Origin: Streptomyces cyaneogriseus subsp. noncyanogenus
GTDB lineage: Bacteria; Actinomycetota; Actinomycetes; Streptomycetales; Streptomycetaceae
Assembly (NCBI RefSeq): GCF_000931445.1
Contig: NZ_CP010849.1
Span: 7,068,001 to 7,132,000 of the forward strand
Direction of reading: 5' to 3'
DNA: 64,000 bases
The translations under genes and the position numbers were made by a program. Every line of letters begins with the position of its first letter. Position 1 is the stretch's first letter. The notes beneath the pieces are model-generated. The model had not been told where the DNA came from and made no database searches. It worked only from the letters and a program-made list of their open reading frames with translations. Positions 44,621 through 52,507 of this stretch are shown one piece after another.

Positions 44621-45595
44621 TCAGATCACCTTCAGCCGCGCCAGCGCGCCCAGTGTCAGCGCCCCCGGAAGCAGCGGCAGCCAGACGGTGATGAACCGGT
44701 AGGCGAGGACGACCGAGGTCGCCACGGCCGCCGGGCCGCCCACCGCGACCAGGGCCACCACCAAGGCGGCCTCGACGGAGCCGAGACCGCCCGGCGTGGG
44801 CACGAGGGCCACCGCGACCGTCGCCGCCAGGTACGCCAGCGCCATGTGCGCGTGCGGCACCGGCAGGCCCAGCGCCCGCCCGGTCAGGACCAGCCCGGCG
44901 GCCTGGAGAGCGGGGAAGGCGAGCGCCCCGCCCCACAGCGCCAGCGCCCGCGCTGGGCGCGTGTGGACGGCGCGCGCCTCGCCGAGCGCCGTCCGCACAA
45001 ACGAGAGCGCGGCCGTGCGCAGCCGTCGTACGGCGGCCAGGGCGCCCACCGCGGCGAGCAGCACCACCGCGACGGCCGCGAGGAGCGGGACGAGCGCGCC
45101 CTCGGGCAGCAGGGTGCCGAGCCGCAGCGCGCCCGGGAACGCGGCCAGCAGCGCGCCCAGCAGGACCAGCCGGCCGACGCTCTCCGCCAGCAGGTACAGC
45201 GCGAGGGCGGCCGAGGACCGGGCGAGCGGCAGCCCGCACACCGTCATGAACCTGAGGTTGACCGCACTGGCACCCAGCCCCGTCGGCAGCAGGTGGTTGG
45301 CGGCGCCCGCCGCGAACTGCACGGCGAGCAGCCGCCGCCGGGGCAGCCGTTCCACGACGGCGCCCTGGCGGGTGCAGGCGGCGGCGACCCAGGTCAGGCA
45401 GGTGGCTCCGGCCGCCGCCAGCAGCCAGGGCCACCCGGCGGTCCCGAGATGGCGCACGCCCTCGGCGAGCACGGACCGGTGCCGCACCGCGATCACGGCG
45501 ACGAGCACCGGCGGCAGCAGACAGAGCACGGAACGGACGGGGACGCGACGGGAGAGCCGCGCCCGGGGAAGGCCGAAGAGGCGGACCGTGGTCAC
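44621..45595 (-). CDS. lysylphosphatidylglycerol synthase TM-region (UPF0104) family membrane protein
   Basis: 324 residues from GTG 45595, with about eight hydrophobic segments. Family landmarks: FAAGAANHLLPTGLGASAVN and ALVPTPGGLGSVEAALVVAL, which match the UPF0104/AglD flippase-like domain. The soluble lysyl-transferase domain of MprF is absent, so it is probably a lipid or glycolipid flippase-like protein and not a synthase. Divergent from an ABC exporter. Confidence 0.85.
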   Translation of the reverse strand: MTTVRLFGLPRARLSRRVPVRSVLCLLPPVLVAVIAVRHRSVLAEGVRHLGTAGWPWLLAAAGATCLTWVAAACTRQGAVVERLPRRRLLAVQFAAGAANHLLPTGLGASAVNLRFMTVCGLPLARSSAALALYLLAESVGRLVLLGALLAAFPGALRLGTLLPEGALVPLLAAVAVVLLAAVGALAAVRRLRTAALSFVRTALGEARAVHTRPARALALWGGALAFPALQAAGLVLTGRALGLPVPHAHMALAYLAATVAVALVPTPGGLGSVEAALVVALVAVGGPAAVATSVVLAYRFITVWLPLLPGALTLGALARLKVI

Positions 45596-45698
45596 AACCC
45601 GGGAGTGTCGCCGCGCCACGCCAACGGCGGGTGGCGCCGGCGGGGACGGCGGCTTACGGTCGTCCGGCGGACACCTCCGACCGGCGCACGGCGGTACC

Positions 45699-45729
45699 TT
45701 GACCTCAATGATGCTCGAGGTTTTAGGTT
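45699..45729 (+). promoter_or_regulatory. promoter of the ABC exporter, probably giving a leaderless mRNA
   Basis: TTGACC (45699-45704) and TAGGTT (45724-45729) are 19 bp apart. The expected start point, 7 bases on, coincides with ATG 45737, and no ribosome site is present, so the transcript is likely leaderless. Confidence 0.6.
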
Positions 45730-45736
45730 CGCTGCC

Positions 45737-47638
45737 ATGAGCATGGAGACCACAGCCTGGACGCAACTGCACAGCGTCATGAACGCCGAGCAGGAACGCC
45801 GTCCCCTCGCCCGCGCGACCCTGCGCCGCATCGGCGCCTTCGCCCGTCCGCACCGCCGCCGCATCACCCTGTTCGTGCTGCTGGGGGTGGCGACCGCGCT
45901 GCTGGCCGTCGCCACCCCCGTGCTGGCCGGGCGGGTCGTCGACGTGATCGTCAGGGACGGCGACGAGGGCACCGTCGTACGGCTGGCCCTGCTGATCGCG
46001 CTCATCGCGGTCGCCGAGGCGGCCCTCGGCATCCTCGCCCGCCGCCTGTCGGCCACCCTCGGGGAAGGACTCATCCTCGATCTGCGCACCGCCGTGTTCG
46101 ATCATGTGCAGCGCATGCCGGTCGCGTTCTTCACCCGCACCCGGACGGGCGCGCTCGTCTCCCGGCTCAACAACGACGTCATCGGCGCCCAGCGGGCTTT
46201 CAGCAACACGCTCTCCGGCGTGGTCAGCAACCTGGTCACGCTGCTGCTCACCCTCGCCGTCATGCTCACCCTGTCCTGGCGGATCACCCTGCTGGCGCTG
46301 GTACTGCTGCCGGTGTTCGTGATCCCGGCCCGCCGGATGGGCCGGCGGATGGCCCGCATGCAGCGCGAGGCCGCCACGCTCAACGCGGCGATGGGCACCC
46401 GTATGACCGAACGGTTCTCCGCACCCGGCGCCACGCTGGTCAAGCTCTTCGGACGGCCGGAGGAGGAATCCGCCCAGTTCGCGCTGCGCGCCCGCCGGGT
46501 CGCCGACATCGGCGTGCGCACGGCCACCGCCCAGGCCACCTTCATCACCGCGCTCACCCTGGTCTCCGCCCTGGCGCTCGCCCTCGTCTACGGCCTCGGC
46601 GGCTGGTTCGCGCTGCGCGGCTCCCTGGAGCCGGGCGCCGTCGTGTCCCTGGCGCTGCTCCTGACTCGCATGTACGCGCCGCTCACGGCGCTCGCGGGGG
46701 CGCGCGTGGAAGTGATGAGCGCGCTGGTCAGCTTTGAGCGCGTCTTCGAGGTGCTGGACCTCACGCCGCTCATCCAGGACAAGCCCGACGCCCGCGAGGT
46801 CCCCGACGGTCCGGTCGCCGTGGACTTCGACGACGTCCGCTTCGGCTACCCGTCCGCCGACAAGGTCTCCCTGGCCTCCCTGGAGGAGGTCGCCTCCCTG
46901 GACACCCGCGGCGGGGCCGAGGTCCTGCACGGCATCTCCTTCCGCGCCGAACCGGGCGAGACGATCGCCCTCGTCGGCTCCTCCGGCGCCGGGAAGTCGA
47001 CCATCGCACAACTGCTGCCGCGGCTGTACGACGCCGACGCGGGCAGCGTACGCGTCGGCGGCGTCGACGTCCGGGACCTGAGCGCCCGATCGCTGCGCGC
47101 AACCCTCGGCATGGTCACCCAGGACGGCCACCTCTTCCACGACACCGTCCGCGCCAACCTCCTGCTCGCCCGGCCCGAGGCCACCGACGACGACCTGTGG
47201 GACGCCCTGCGCCGCGCCCGCCTGGAGGAGCTGGTGCGGTCCCTGCCCGACGGCCTGGACACGGTGGTCGGCGAGCGCGGCTACCGCCTGTCCGGGGGCG
47301 AGCGCCAGCGCATGACCATCGCCCGGCTGCTGCTGGCCCGCCAGCGCGTGGTCATCCTCGACGAGGCCACCGCCCACCTCGACAACACCTCGGAGGCCGC
47401 CGTGCAGGAGGCCCTCGCCGAGGCTCTGGAGGGCAGGACGGCCCTCGTCATCGCCCACCGCCTGTCCACGGTCCGCGCCGCCGACCAGATCCTCGTCGTG
47501 GAGGCCGGCCGCATCGTCGAACGCGGCACCCACGAGGAACTCCTGGCGGCCGGCGGCCGGTACGCCGACCTGTACCGCACCCAGTTCGAACGGCAGCCGT
47601 CCGAGGAGGCCGCCGCCGCGGCGAAGGCGGTGGTCTAG
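45737..47638 (+). CDS. ABC exporter, fused transmembrane and ATPase domains
   Basis: 633 residues from ATG 45737. Six transmembrane helices (about residues 40-330, with FARPHRRRITLFVLLGVATA at the first and the exporter loop HVQRMPVAFFTRTRTGALVS) are followed by an ATPase with Walker A GSSGAGKST, signature LSGGERQRM, Walker B VVILDEATAHLD and the switch HRLSTV. A half-transporter of the MsbA/multidrug type that would work as a homodimer. An extra segment (KVSLASLEEVASL) is inserted near the start of the ATPase. Substrate unknown. Confidence 0.93.
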   Translation: MSMETTAWTQLHSVMNAEQERRPLARATLRRIGAFARPHRRRITLFVLLGVATALLAVATPVLAGRVVDVIVRDGDEGTVVRLALLIALIAVAEAALGILARRLSATLGEGLILDLRTAVFDHVQRMPVAFFTRTRTGALVSRLNNDVIGAQRAFSNTLSGVVSNLVTLLLTLAVMLTLSWRITLLALVLLPVFVIPARRMGRRMARMQREAATLNAAMGTRMTERFSAPGATLVKLFGRPEEESAQFALRARRVADIGVRTATAQATFITALTLVSALALALVYGLGGWFALRGSLEPGAVVSLALLLTRMYAPLTALAGARVEVMSALVSFERVFEVLDLTPLIQDKPDAREVPDGPVAVDFDDVRFGYPSADKVSLASLEEVASLDTRGGAEVLHGISFRAEPGETIALVGSSGAGKSTIAQLLPRLYDADAGSVRVGGVDVRDLSARSLRATLGMVTQDGHLFHDTVRANLLLARPEATDDDLWDALRRARLEELVRSLPDGLDTVVGERGYRLSGGERQRMTIARLLLARQRVVILDEATAHLDNTSEAAVQEALAEALEGRTALVIAHRLSTVRAADQILVVEAGRIVERGTHEELLAAGGRYADLYRTQFERQPSEEAAAAAKAVV

Positions 47639-47726
47639 GGCGGCACCGGGTACCTGCCGCAGCCGGGCGGGCGCCCACGGAACGCGCCTTTGGCCCCGCC
47701 CGCCGCGGCCGGTCTCCCGCCGCACG

Positions 47727-47767
47727 ACGCCGGTCGCGCCCCCGCTCGCGGGCGGTGCGACCGGCGT
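47727..47767 (+). terminator. terminator of the ABC exporter
   Basis: 11-bp perfect stem ACGCCGGTCGC (47727-47737) with GCGACCGGCGT (47757-47767); a second hairpin CCCGC-TC-GCGGG sits inside the loop. Located between the exporter and the SWIM gene. Confidence 0.7.
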
Positions 47768-47845
47768 TGTCAGTGGTCGCCGCTATGTTCGGCCGTGTTG
47801 CGCCAAGTGGCGCCGACTTCCGTGTGCGGCAAAGGAGATGGTGCG

Positions 47846-48376
47846 TTGTCAGACCTTGAGAACCGGCGAGCCTTCCAGGACTGGGAGCAGTCGAGCACGG
47901 CACGGGTGATACGGCCGGCCAGGCCCCGCAAGCTGGCCAAAGTGCCCTTCGTCGAACTCGCCGAGGGACGTCTGCAAGGGGTCGTCTCCAGCGGCTCCGA
48001 CATCGAGCGGGTCTACGTCTCGTCCGTCGCCGCCGGCACCTACGCCTTCGCGTGCAGCACCAACAACAACCGCCCCTGCGGCGGCGCCCGCGGGACGTTC
48101 TGCAACCACATCCGGGCCCTGGTCACCGAGGCGGTCCTCCAATACGGCCCCGAACGCGTCGCCCGCTACCTGAAGATCGAGACCGCGGACGGGGAGCGGG
48201 ACGCGGCCTCCCTCGCCCAGGCGATGACCGACACCCGGCCGTCGCAGGCGGACAGCTCCGCGGCCGCCGCCGTCTTCAGCCGCTTCCTGCGCCACCTGGC
48301 CTACCTCGAACTCGCCCCGGCCACCGCCCCCGTACCCGAGATGCAGTGGTTCCCCCCGACCAGGGCGGTGGCCTGA
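47846..48376 (+). CDS. SWIM zinc-finger protein of the MoxR/VWA operon
   Basis: 176 residues from TTG 47846, chosen because AAAGGAGA lies 8 bases upstream and the in-frame sequence before it is not protein-like. The zinc motif is FACSTNNNRPCGGARGTFCN followed by H (about residues 68-88), that is Cys-Cys-Cys-x-His as in SWIM domains, which bind DNA or protein. It is the first gene of a five-gene operon with 4-base or 1-base overlaps. A protein with this finger is also found with YehL/YehP-type genes in E. coli (YehQ). Confidence 0.75.
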   Translation: MSDLENRRAFQDWEQSSTARVIRPARPRKLAKVPFVELAEGRLQGVVSSGSDIERVYVSSVAAGTYAFACSTNNNRPCGGARGTFCNHIRALVTEAVLQYGPERVARYLKIETADGERDAASLAQAMTDTRPSQADSSAAAAVFSRFLRHLAYLELAPATAPVPEMQWFPPTRAVA

Positions 48377-49764
48377 TGCGCGCCGATCTGCTCACCGAAC
48401 CCGTCACCGGGCTCGACGAGGCCCTCGCGGCCGTCGACGCCCTGGACCACGCCCTCGTCGGCGGCCTGCTGCGCCCCCGGCCCGAACAGGCCGCCGCACT
48501 GGCGGAACTCGCCCAGGCCGTGACCGGCACCCCGCTCGCCGCGCAGGTGGCCGAGGCGGCCGGGAAGGCGGCGGCCGGATCCGCGGGCGAAGACCACTTC
48601 CTCCTGCTCGCCGCCGCCCGCACCGCCCTGCTGGGCGCCGCGCACGACGCGCTGATGGCCCGCGTGGAGGAAGCCACCGGCCGGGCTCCCGCCGAGGCAC
48701 CCGCCACGCGGCCCGGTGCGCCCGAGGGCGCCAACCTGCTCGCCGCCGCCCGCTCCTGGCTGGCCGACCTGGCCCGCGCCGGATGGCAGGGCATCGACCA
48801 CGACGTCGTCTCCCAGGCCGCCCCGGTCGTCTCCGCGATGCTCCCGGACCCGGCCCTGCGCCGTCTGGCCACGCTCCTGGACGGCTTCGCCGCCGAACTG
48901 GCCGCCTCCTGCCCCGGCGCCACCCTGGACCGGGTCCCGGTCCGCCGCTGGGCCGATCTGTGGTCGCGCGCGCTGATCCTGACGGTGCCCGGCGCCGCCG
49001 GCACGCCCGCGGCCGGCACGGTCACCGGCCGGCTGCTGCCCCTCGGCATCGACCTCCAGGAACACGCCACCGCCGCGCAGGCCCAGGTCCACGCCGTCCT
49101 GGAGCCGTCCGGCGGCGGCGCGCCCCGGCTGGTGCGGGCCGCCGTGTCCGCGCCGAAACCGGACACGGTCGTCGGGGCCGGTGTCTGGCAGTTGCTGCGC
49201 CCCCACATGTCGCTGCTGGCGGCGGCCGGTGAGGGCCGATCGATGGAGCTCACCGACATGCCGGTGACCGCCGAGGGCGACCTGCTCTGGGACGACACGC
49301 ACGCCCGCGTGGGCGAGCCCGCCGACGCGTTCGCCACCGCCCGGGTCGCCCTGCCCGCCGCCGCCGGCTGCGCGACCGCGCCCCTGGACCGGCACCCGGC
49401 GCGCATCGCCGTCCCGGTGTTCCTGGAGGGCTACGCCGTCCAGCGGGACGAGGACACCGTGGCGTTCACCGTCACCGGGCACCGGATCGCCGTGGACACC
49501 GACCGCATCCCGGCGGCCGGACCCCTCACGCCCGAAGCGGTCGCGGCCTCCGGCGCGTGCCTCGGCCTGCTGCGCTGGGACGCGGGGGAGTTCCGCCTCC
49601 AGCCGCTCGCCGTCGAGAAGACCGTGCGCAAGAAGACCGTCGCCCTCCACGCCGGGGCCTGGGCCGGCGGCACCACCGACAAGGCCGGAGTCAAGGCCGA
49701 GAAGGCCGCCACCGAGGCCGTGAAGGTGCTGCGCGAGCGAGCCGGAAGGCTGTTGCGGAAATGA
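48376..49764 (+). CDS. uncharacterised protein of the MoxR/VWA/SWIM operon
   Basis: 462 residues from ATG 48376, one-base overlap with the SWIM stop and 4-base overlap with the VWA start. Rich in Ala, helical in the first 220 residues, then mixed alpha/beta (for example GVWQLLRPHMSLLAAAGEGR and ARIAVPVFLEGYAVQRDEDT). No recognised motif. In other genomes the SWIM finger and a long C-terminal part are one protein; here they may be split into two adjacent genes. Function unknown, probably part of the same complex. Confidence 0.7.
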   Translation: MRADLLTEPVTGLDEALAAVDALDHALVGGLLRPRPEQAAALAELAQAVTGTPLAAQVAEAAGKAAAGSAGEDHFLLLAAARTALLGAAHDALMARVEEATGRAPAEAPATRPGAPEGANLLAAARSWLADLARAGWQGIDHDVVSQAAPVVSAMLPDPALRRLATLLDGFAAELAASCPGATLDRVPVRRWADLWSRALILTVPGAAGTPAAGTVTGRLLPLGIDLQEHATAAQAQVHAVLEPSGGGAPRLVRAAVSAPKPDTVVGAGVWQLLRPHMSLLAAAGEGRSMELTDMPVTAEGDLLWDDTHARVGEPADAFATARVALPAAAGCATAPLDRHPARIAVPVFLEGYAVQRDEDTVAFTVTGHRIAVDTDRIPAAGPLTPEAVAASGACLGLLRWDAGEFRLQPLAVEKTVRKKTVALHAGAWAGGTTDKAGVKAEKAATEAVKVLRERAGRLLRK

Positions 49765-51257
49765 CGCAGAGGAAAGGAACGAGCGCGGCGAGCGGATCGA
49801 CCGGAGGGAGTGCGGCCGTGACGGGGGAAGCGGTCGACGGGACGCCCGGGGACCTCCCCGGGGCCGACGCGCTCGACAACCGCCGGCAGGTCCTGTACTG
49901 GCGGCTGCTGGCCCGTCTCTTCGACCCCGAGGAGCAGGCGGCACTGGAATCGGCCTCCCTCGCCGTCGTCGAGGACATCGGTCTGCCGCCCGCGCTGCTG
50001 GACCCGCAGACCTCCGTCGACTCGGTCGTGCAGCGCCACCCGGAGCTGGCCGCCGAGTTCGACGGCCTGATGACCCCGGAGCCGGACGAGGACGGCCGGG
50101 ACCGAGCGGCCGAGGTGCGGCGCGCCGCGCTGGTGTCGAAGGTGCTGCTCAACGTCTTCGGCCCGGTCTCCGGAGCGGTCAGCGCTGGTCAGCTCAGCCG
50201 CTGGCAGTCCGACGCCGGCTGGCTGGAGCGGGCGCTGGGCTGCGCGCCCGGCGAGCTGCGGAGCGGCCGGCCCGGCACCGGGACCGGGGGCGGCTCGGCC
50301 GGACGGGGTGTCAGCCCCACCGGCACGGGAGGCCGCGGCGGCACGCCCGACCTGAGCACGCTGATCCCGGCCATCGGACCGGACCTGGGCGCCATCGAGG
50401 CCGAGCTGGTCAGCCGGATGCGGCTGCGGGAGGTCCTCGCCGACCCCGGCCTCGCCGCCAAGCTGACGCCCAGCATGTCGCTGATCGAGCAACTGCTGCG
50501 CGACAAGAACAACCTGTCGGGTGTCGCCCTGGCCAACGCCAAGGCGCTGATCCGCCGCTTCGTCGACGAGGTCGCCCAGGTGCTGCGCACCCAGGTGGAG
50601 AAGACCACGGTCGGCGCGCTGGACCGGTCGGTGCCGCCCAAGCGGGTGTTCCGCAACCTCGACCTCGACCGCACGATCTGGAAGAACCTCACCAACTGGG
50701 ACCCGGAGCAGGAGCGGCTCTACGTCGACCGGCTCTACTACCGCCACACCGCGCGCAAGACGACGCCCCAGCGGCTGATCGTGGTCGTGGACCAGTCCGG
50801 CTCGATGGTCGACTCCATGGTCAACTGCACCATCCTGGCGTCGATCTTCGCCGGGCTGCCGAAGGTGGACGTCCACCTCATCGCCTACGACACCCAGGCA
50901 CTGGACCTGACCCCGTGGGTCCAGGACCCCTTCGAGACCCTGCTGCGCACCCAGTTGGGCGGCGGCACCGACGGCACGGTCGCCATGGCGCTCGCCCAGC
51001 CGAAGATCGCCGAGCCCCGCAACACCGTCGTGGTGTGGATCTCCGACTTCTACGAATGGCGCGCCGAGCCGCTGTTCGAGTCGATGGCCAACCTGCACCG
51101 CTCCGGCGTGAAGTTCATCCCCGTCGGCTCGGTCACCAGCGCCGGCCGCGGCAGCGTCAACCCGTGGTTCCGCGACCGTTTCAAGGACCTCGGCACCCCG
51201 GTGATCTCCGGGCACATACGCAAGCTCGTCCACGAACTCAAGACGTTCCTCACCTGA
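49761..51257 (+). CDS. VWA-domain protein partner of the MoxR ATPase
   Basis: 498 residues. The MIDAS metal site of the von Willebrand A domain is seen at VVVDQSGSMVDSM (about residue 340), followed by a second-loop Thr region near GGGTDGTVAMAL and an Asp in VVWISDFYEW. Residues 1-320 are helical (for example LDNRRQVLYWRLLARLFDPE) with a Gly-rich linker near 170-195. VWA proteins of this type work with MoxR AAA+ ATPases as chaperones or metal-inserting machines. ATG 49761 is in ATGA overlap with the previous gene. Confidence 0.87.
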   Translation: MTQRKGTSAASGSTGGSAAVTGEAVDGTPGDLPGADALDNRRQVLYWRLLARLFDPEEQAALESASLAVVEDIGLPPALLDPQTSVDSVVQRHPELAAEFDGLMTPEPDEDGRDRAAEVRRAALVSKVLLNVFGPVSGAVSAGQLSRWQSDAGWLERALGCAPGELRSGRPGTGTGGGSAGRGVSPTGTGGRGGTPDLSTLIPAIGPDLGAIEAELVSRMRLREVLADPGLAAKLTPSMSLIEQLLRDKNNLSGVALANAKALIRRFVDEVAQVLRTQVEKTTVGALDRSVPPKRVFRNLDLDRTIWKNLTNWDPEQERLYVDRLYYRHTARKTTPQRLIVVVDQSGSMVDSMVNCTILASIFAGLPKVDVHLIAYDTQALDLTPWVQDPFETLLRTQLGGGTDGTVAMALAQPKIAEPRNTVVVWISDFYEWRAEPLFESMANLHRSGVKFIPVGSVTSAGRGSVNPWFRDRFKDLGTPVISGHIRKLVHELKTFLT

Positions 51258-51385
51258 GGCACCCACCGCACCGAAAGCGTCCCACGCACCCAACGCGTCC
51301 CACGCTTTACGGGTGCCCGGTGCCGTACCGCTTGAGCCGCCGAGACGCTCAAGCCTTCCCAGACGTTGAAGAAAGGCCCTTTCAC

Positions 51386-52507
51386 ATGTCCGACCTGCTG
51401 CGCGCTCCCGCCGAGATCAAGTACGCCGAGGAGCTGGACTGGCTGGAGTCCGTCGACGACAACCCCAAGCCCTTCTCCTGGCGGCTGTCGCCGAAGATGG
51501 TCCGCCTGTTCATCCTGGGCTCCGAGCGCTCCGACGGCCTGGACCGGGAAATTCCGCAGAAGTGGTTCGGCGACCGGAGCTTCGTCGAGCGCTCCATCGT
51601 CACCCTCGCCTCCGACCGCGGACTGCTGCTCATCGGCGACCCGGGCACCGGCAAGAGCTGGCTGGCCGAACTGCTCGCCGCCGCCATCTGCCGCAACTCC
51701 ACCCTCGTGGTGCAGGGCACGGCCGGCACCACCGAGGACCACATCAAGTACTCGTGGAACGTGTCCATGGTGATCGCCAAGGGCCAGTCGCGGGAGTCGA
51801 TGATCCCCTCCCCGATCATGACCGCGATGGAGACCGGCGCCATCGGCCGCTTCGAGGAACTCACCCGCTCCACCAGCGACGTCCAGGACGCGCTCATCTC
51901 GATCCTGTCGGAGAAGTACATCTCCGTCCCCGAACTCGACAGCGACAACAGCGACAACATCGTCTTCGCCAAGCCCGGCTTCTCCATCATCGCCACCGCC
52001 AACAGCCGCGACCGCGGCGTCAACGACCTCTCCTCGGCCCTCAAGCGCCGCTTCAACTTCGTCCGCATCCCGGTCGTGGGCAACAAGAAGAGCGAGGCGG
52101 AGATCGTCCGCTTCCGCACCGAGGAACTGCTGCGCCGGCACCAGATAGAACTCGACGTGCCCCCCACGCTGCTGGACGTGCTGCTTGAGAGCTTCGCCGA
52201 CCTGCGCGCCTCGGCCGCCGCCGCGGCGAGCGACGACGAGAAGCTGGAGTCGGCACTGTCCACCGCCGAGCAGATCGGCGTCCTGGAGGACGCCATCCTG
52301 CACAGCAACTTCTTCGGTGAGCGCGCCCTGACCGCCCGTACGCTCGCCTCCTCGCTGGTCGGCTCGCTCGCCCGGCGCGCGCCGGAGGACCTGGCCATCC
52401 TCAACAAGTACCTGCACGGCGTGATCGAGCCGCGCAGCAAGGAAGAGGGCGGTTCCTGGCCGGAGTTCCTCGAGGGCGGCCGCGACGCGATCGCCACCCT
52501 GTCGTGA
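51386..52507 (+). CDS. MoxR-type AAA+ ATPase
   Basis: 373 residues from ATG 51386. Walker A GDPGTGKSW (about residues 84-92), Walker B-like AIGRFEELTRS (about 152), sensor 1 IIATANSRDRG and Arg finger in SSALKRRFNFV (about 222). It is closest in layout to YehL-type MoxR ATPases. GAAAGG precedes the start. A 128-bp gap separates it from the VWA gene, and its stop overlaps the DUF5682 start (GTGA). Confidence 0.9.
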   Translation: MSDLLRAPAEIKYAEELDWLESVDDNPKPFSWRLSPKMVRLFILGSERSDGLDREIPQKWFGDRSFVERSIVTLASDRGLLLIGDPGTGKSWLAELLAAAICRNSTLVVQGTAGTTEDHIKYSWNVSMVIAKGQSRESMIPSPIMTAMETGAIGRFEELTRSTSDVQDALISILSEKYISVPELDSDNSDNIVFAKPGFSIIATANSRDRGVNDLSSALKRRFNFVRIPVVGNKKSEAEIVRFRTEELLRRHQIELDVPPTLLDVLLESFADLRASAAAAASDDEKLESALSTAEQIGVLEDAILHSNFFGERALTARTLASSLVGSLARRAPEDLAILNKYLHGVIEPRSKEEGGSWPEFLEGGRDAIATLS

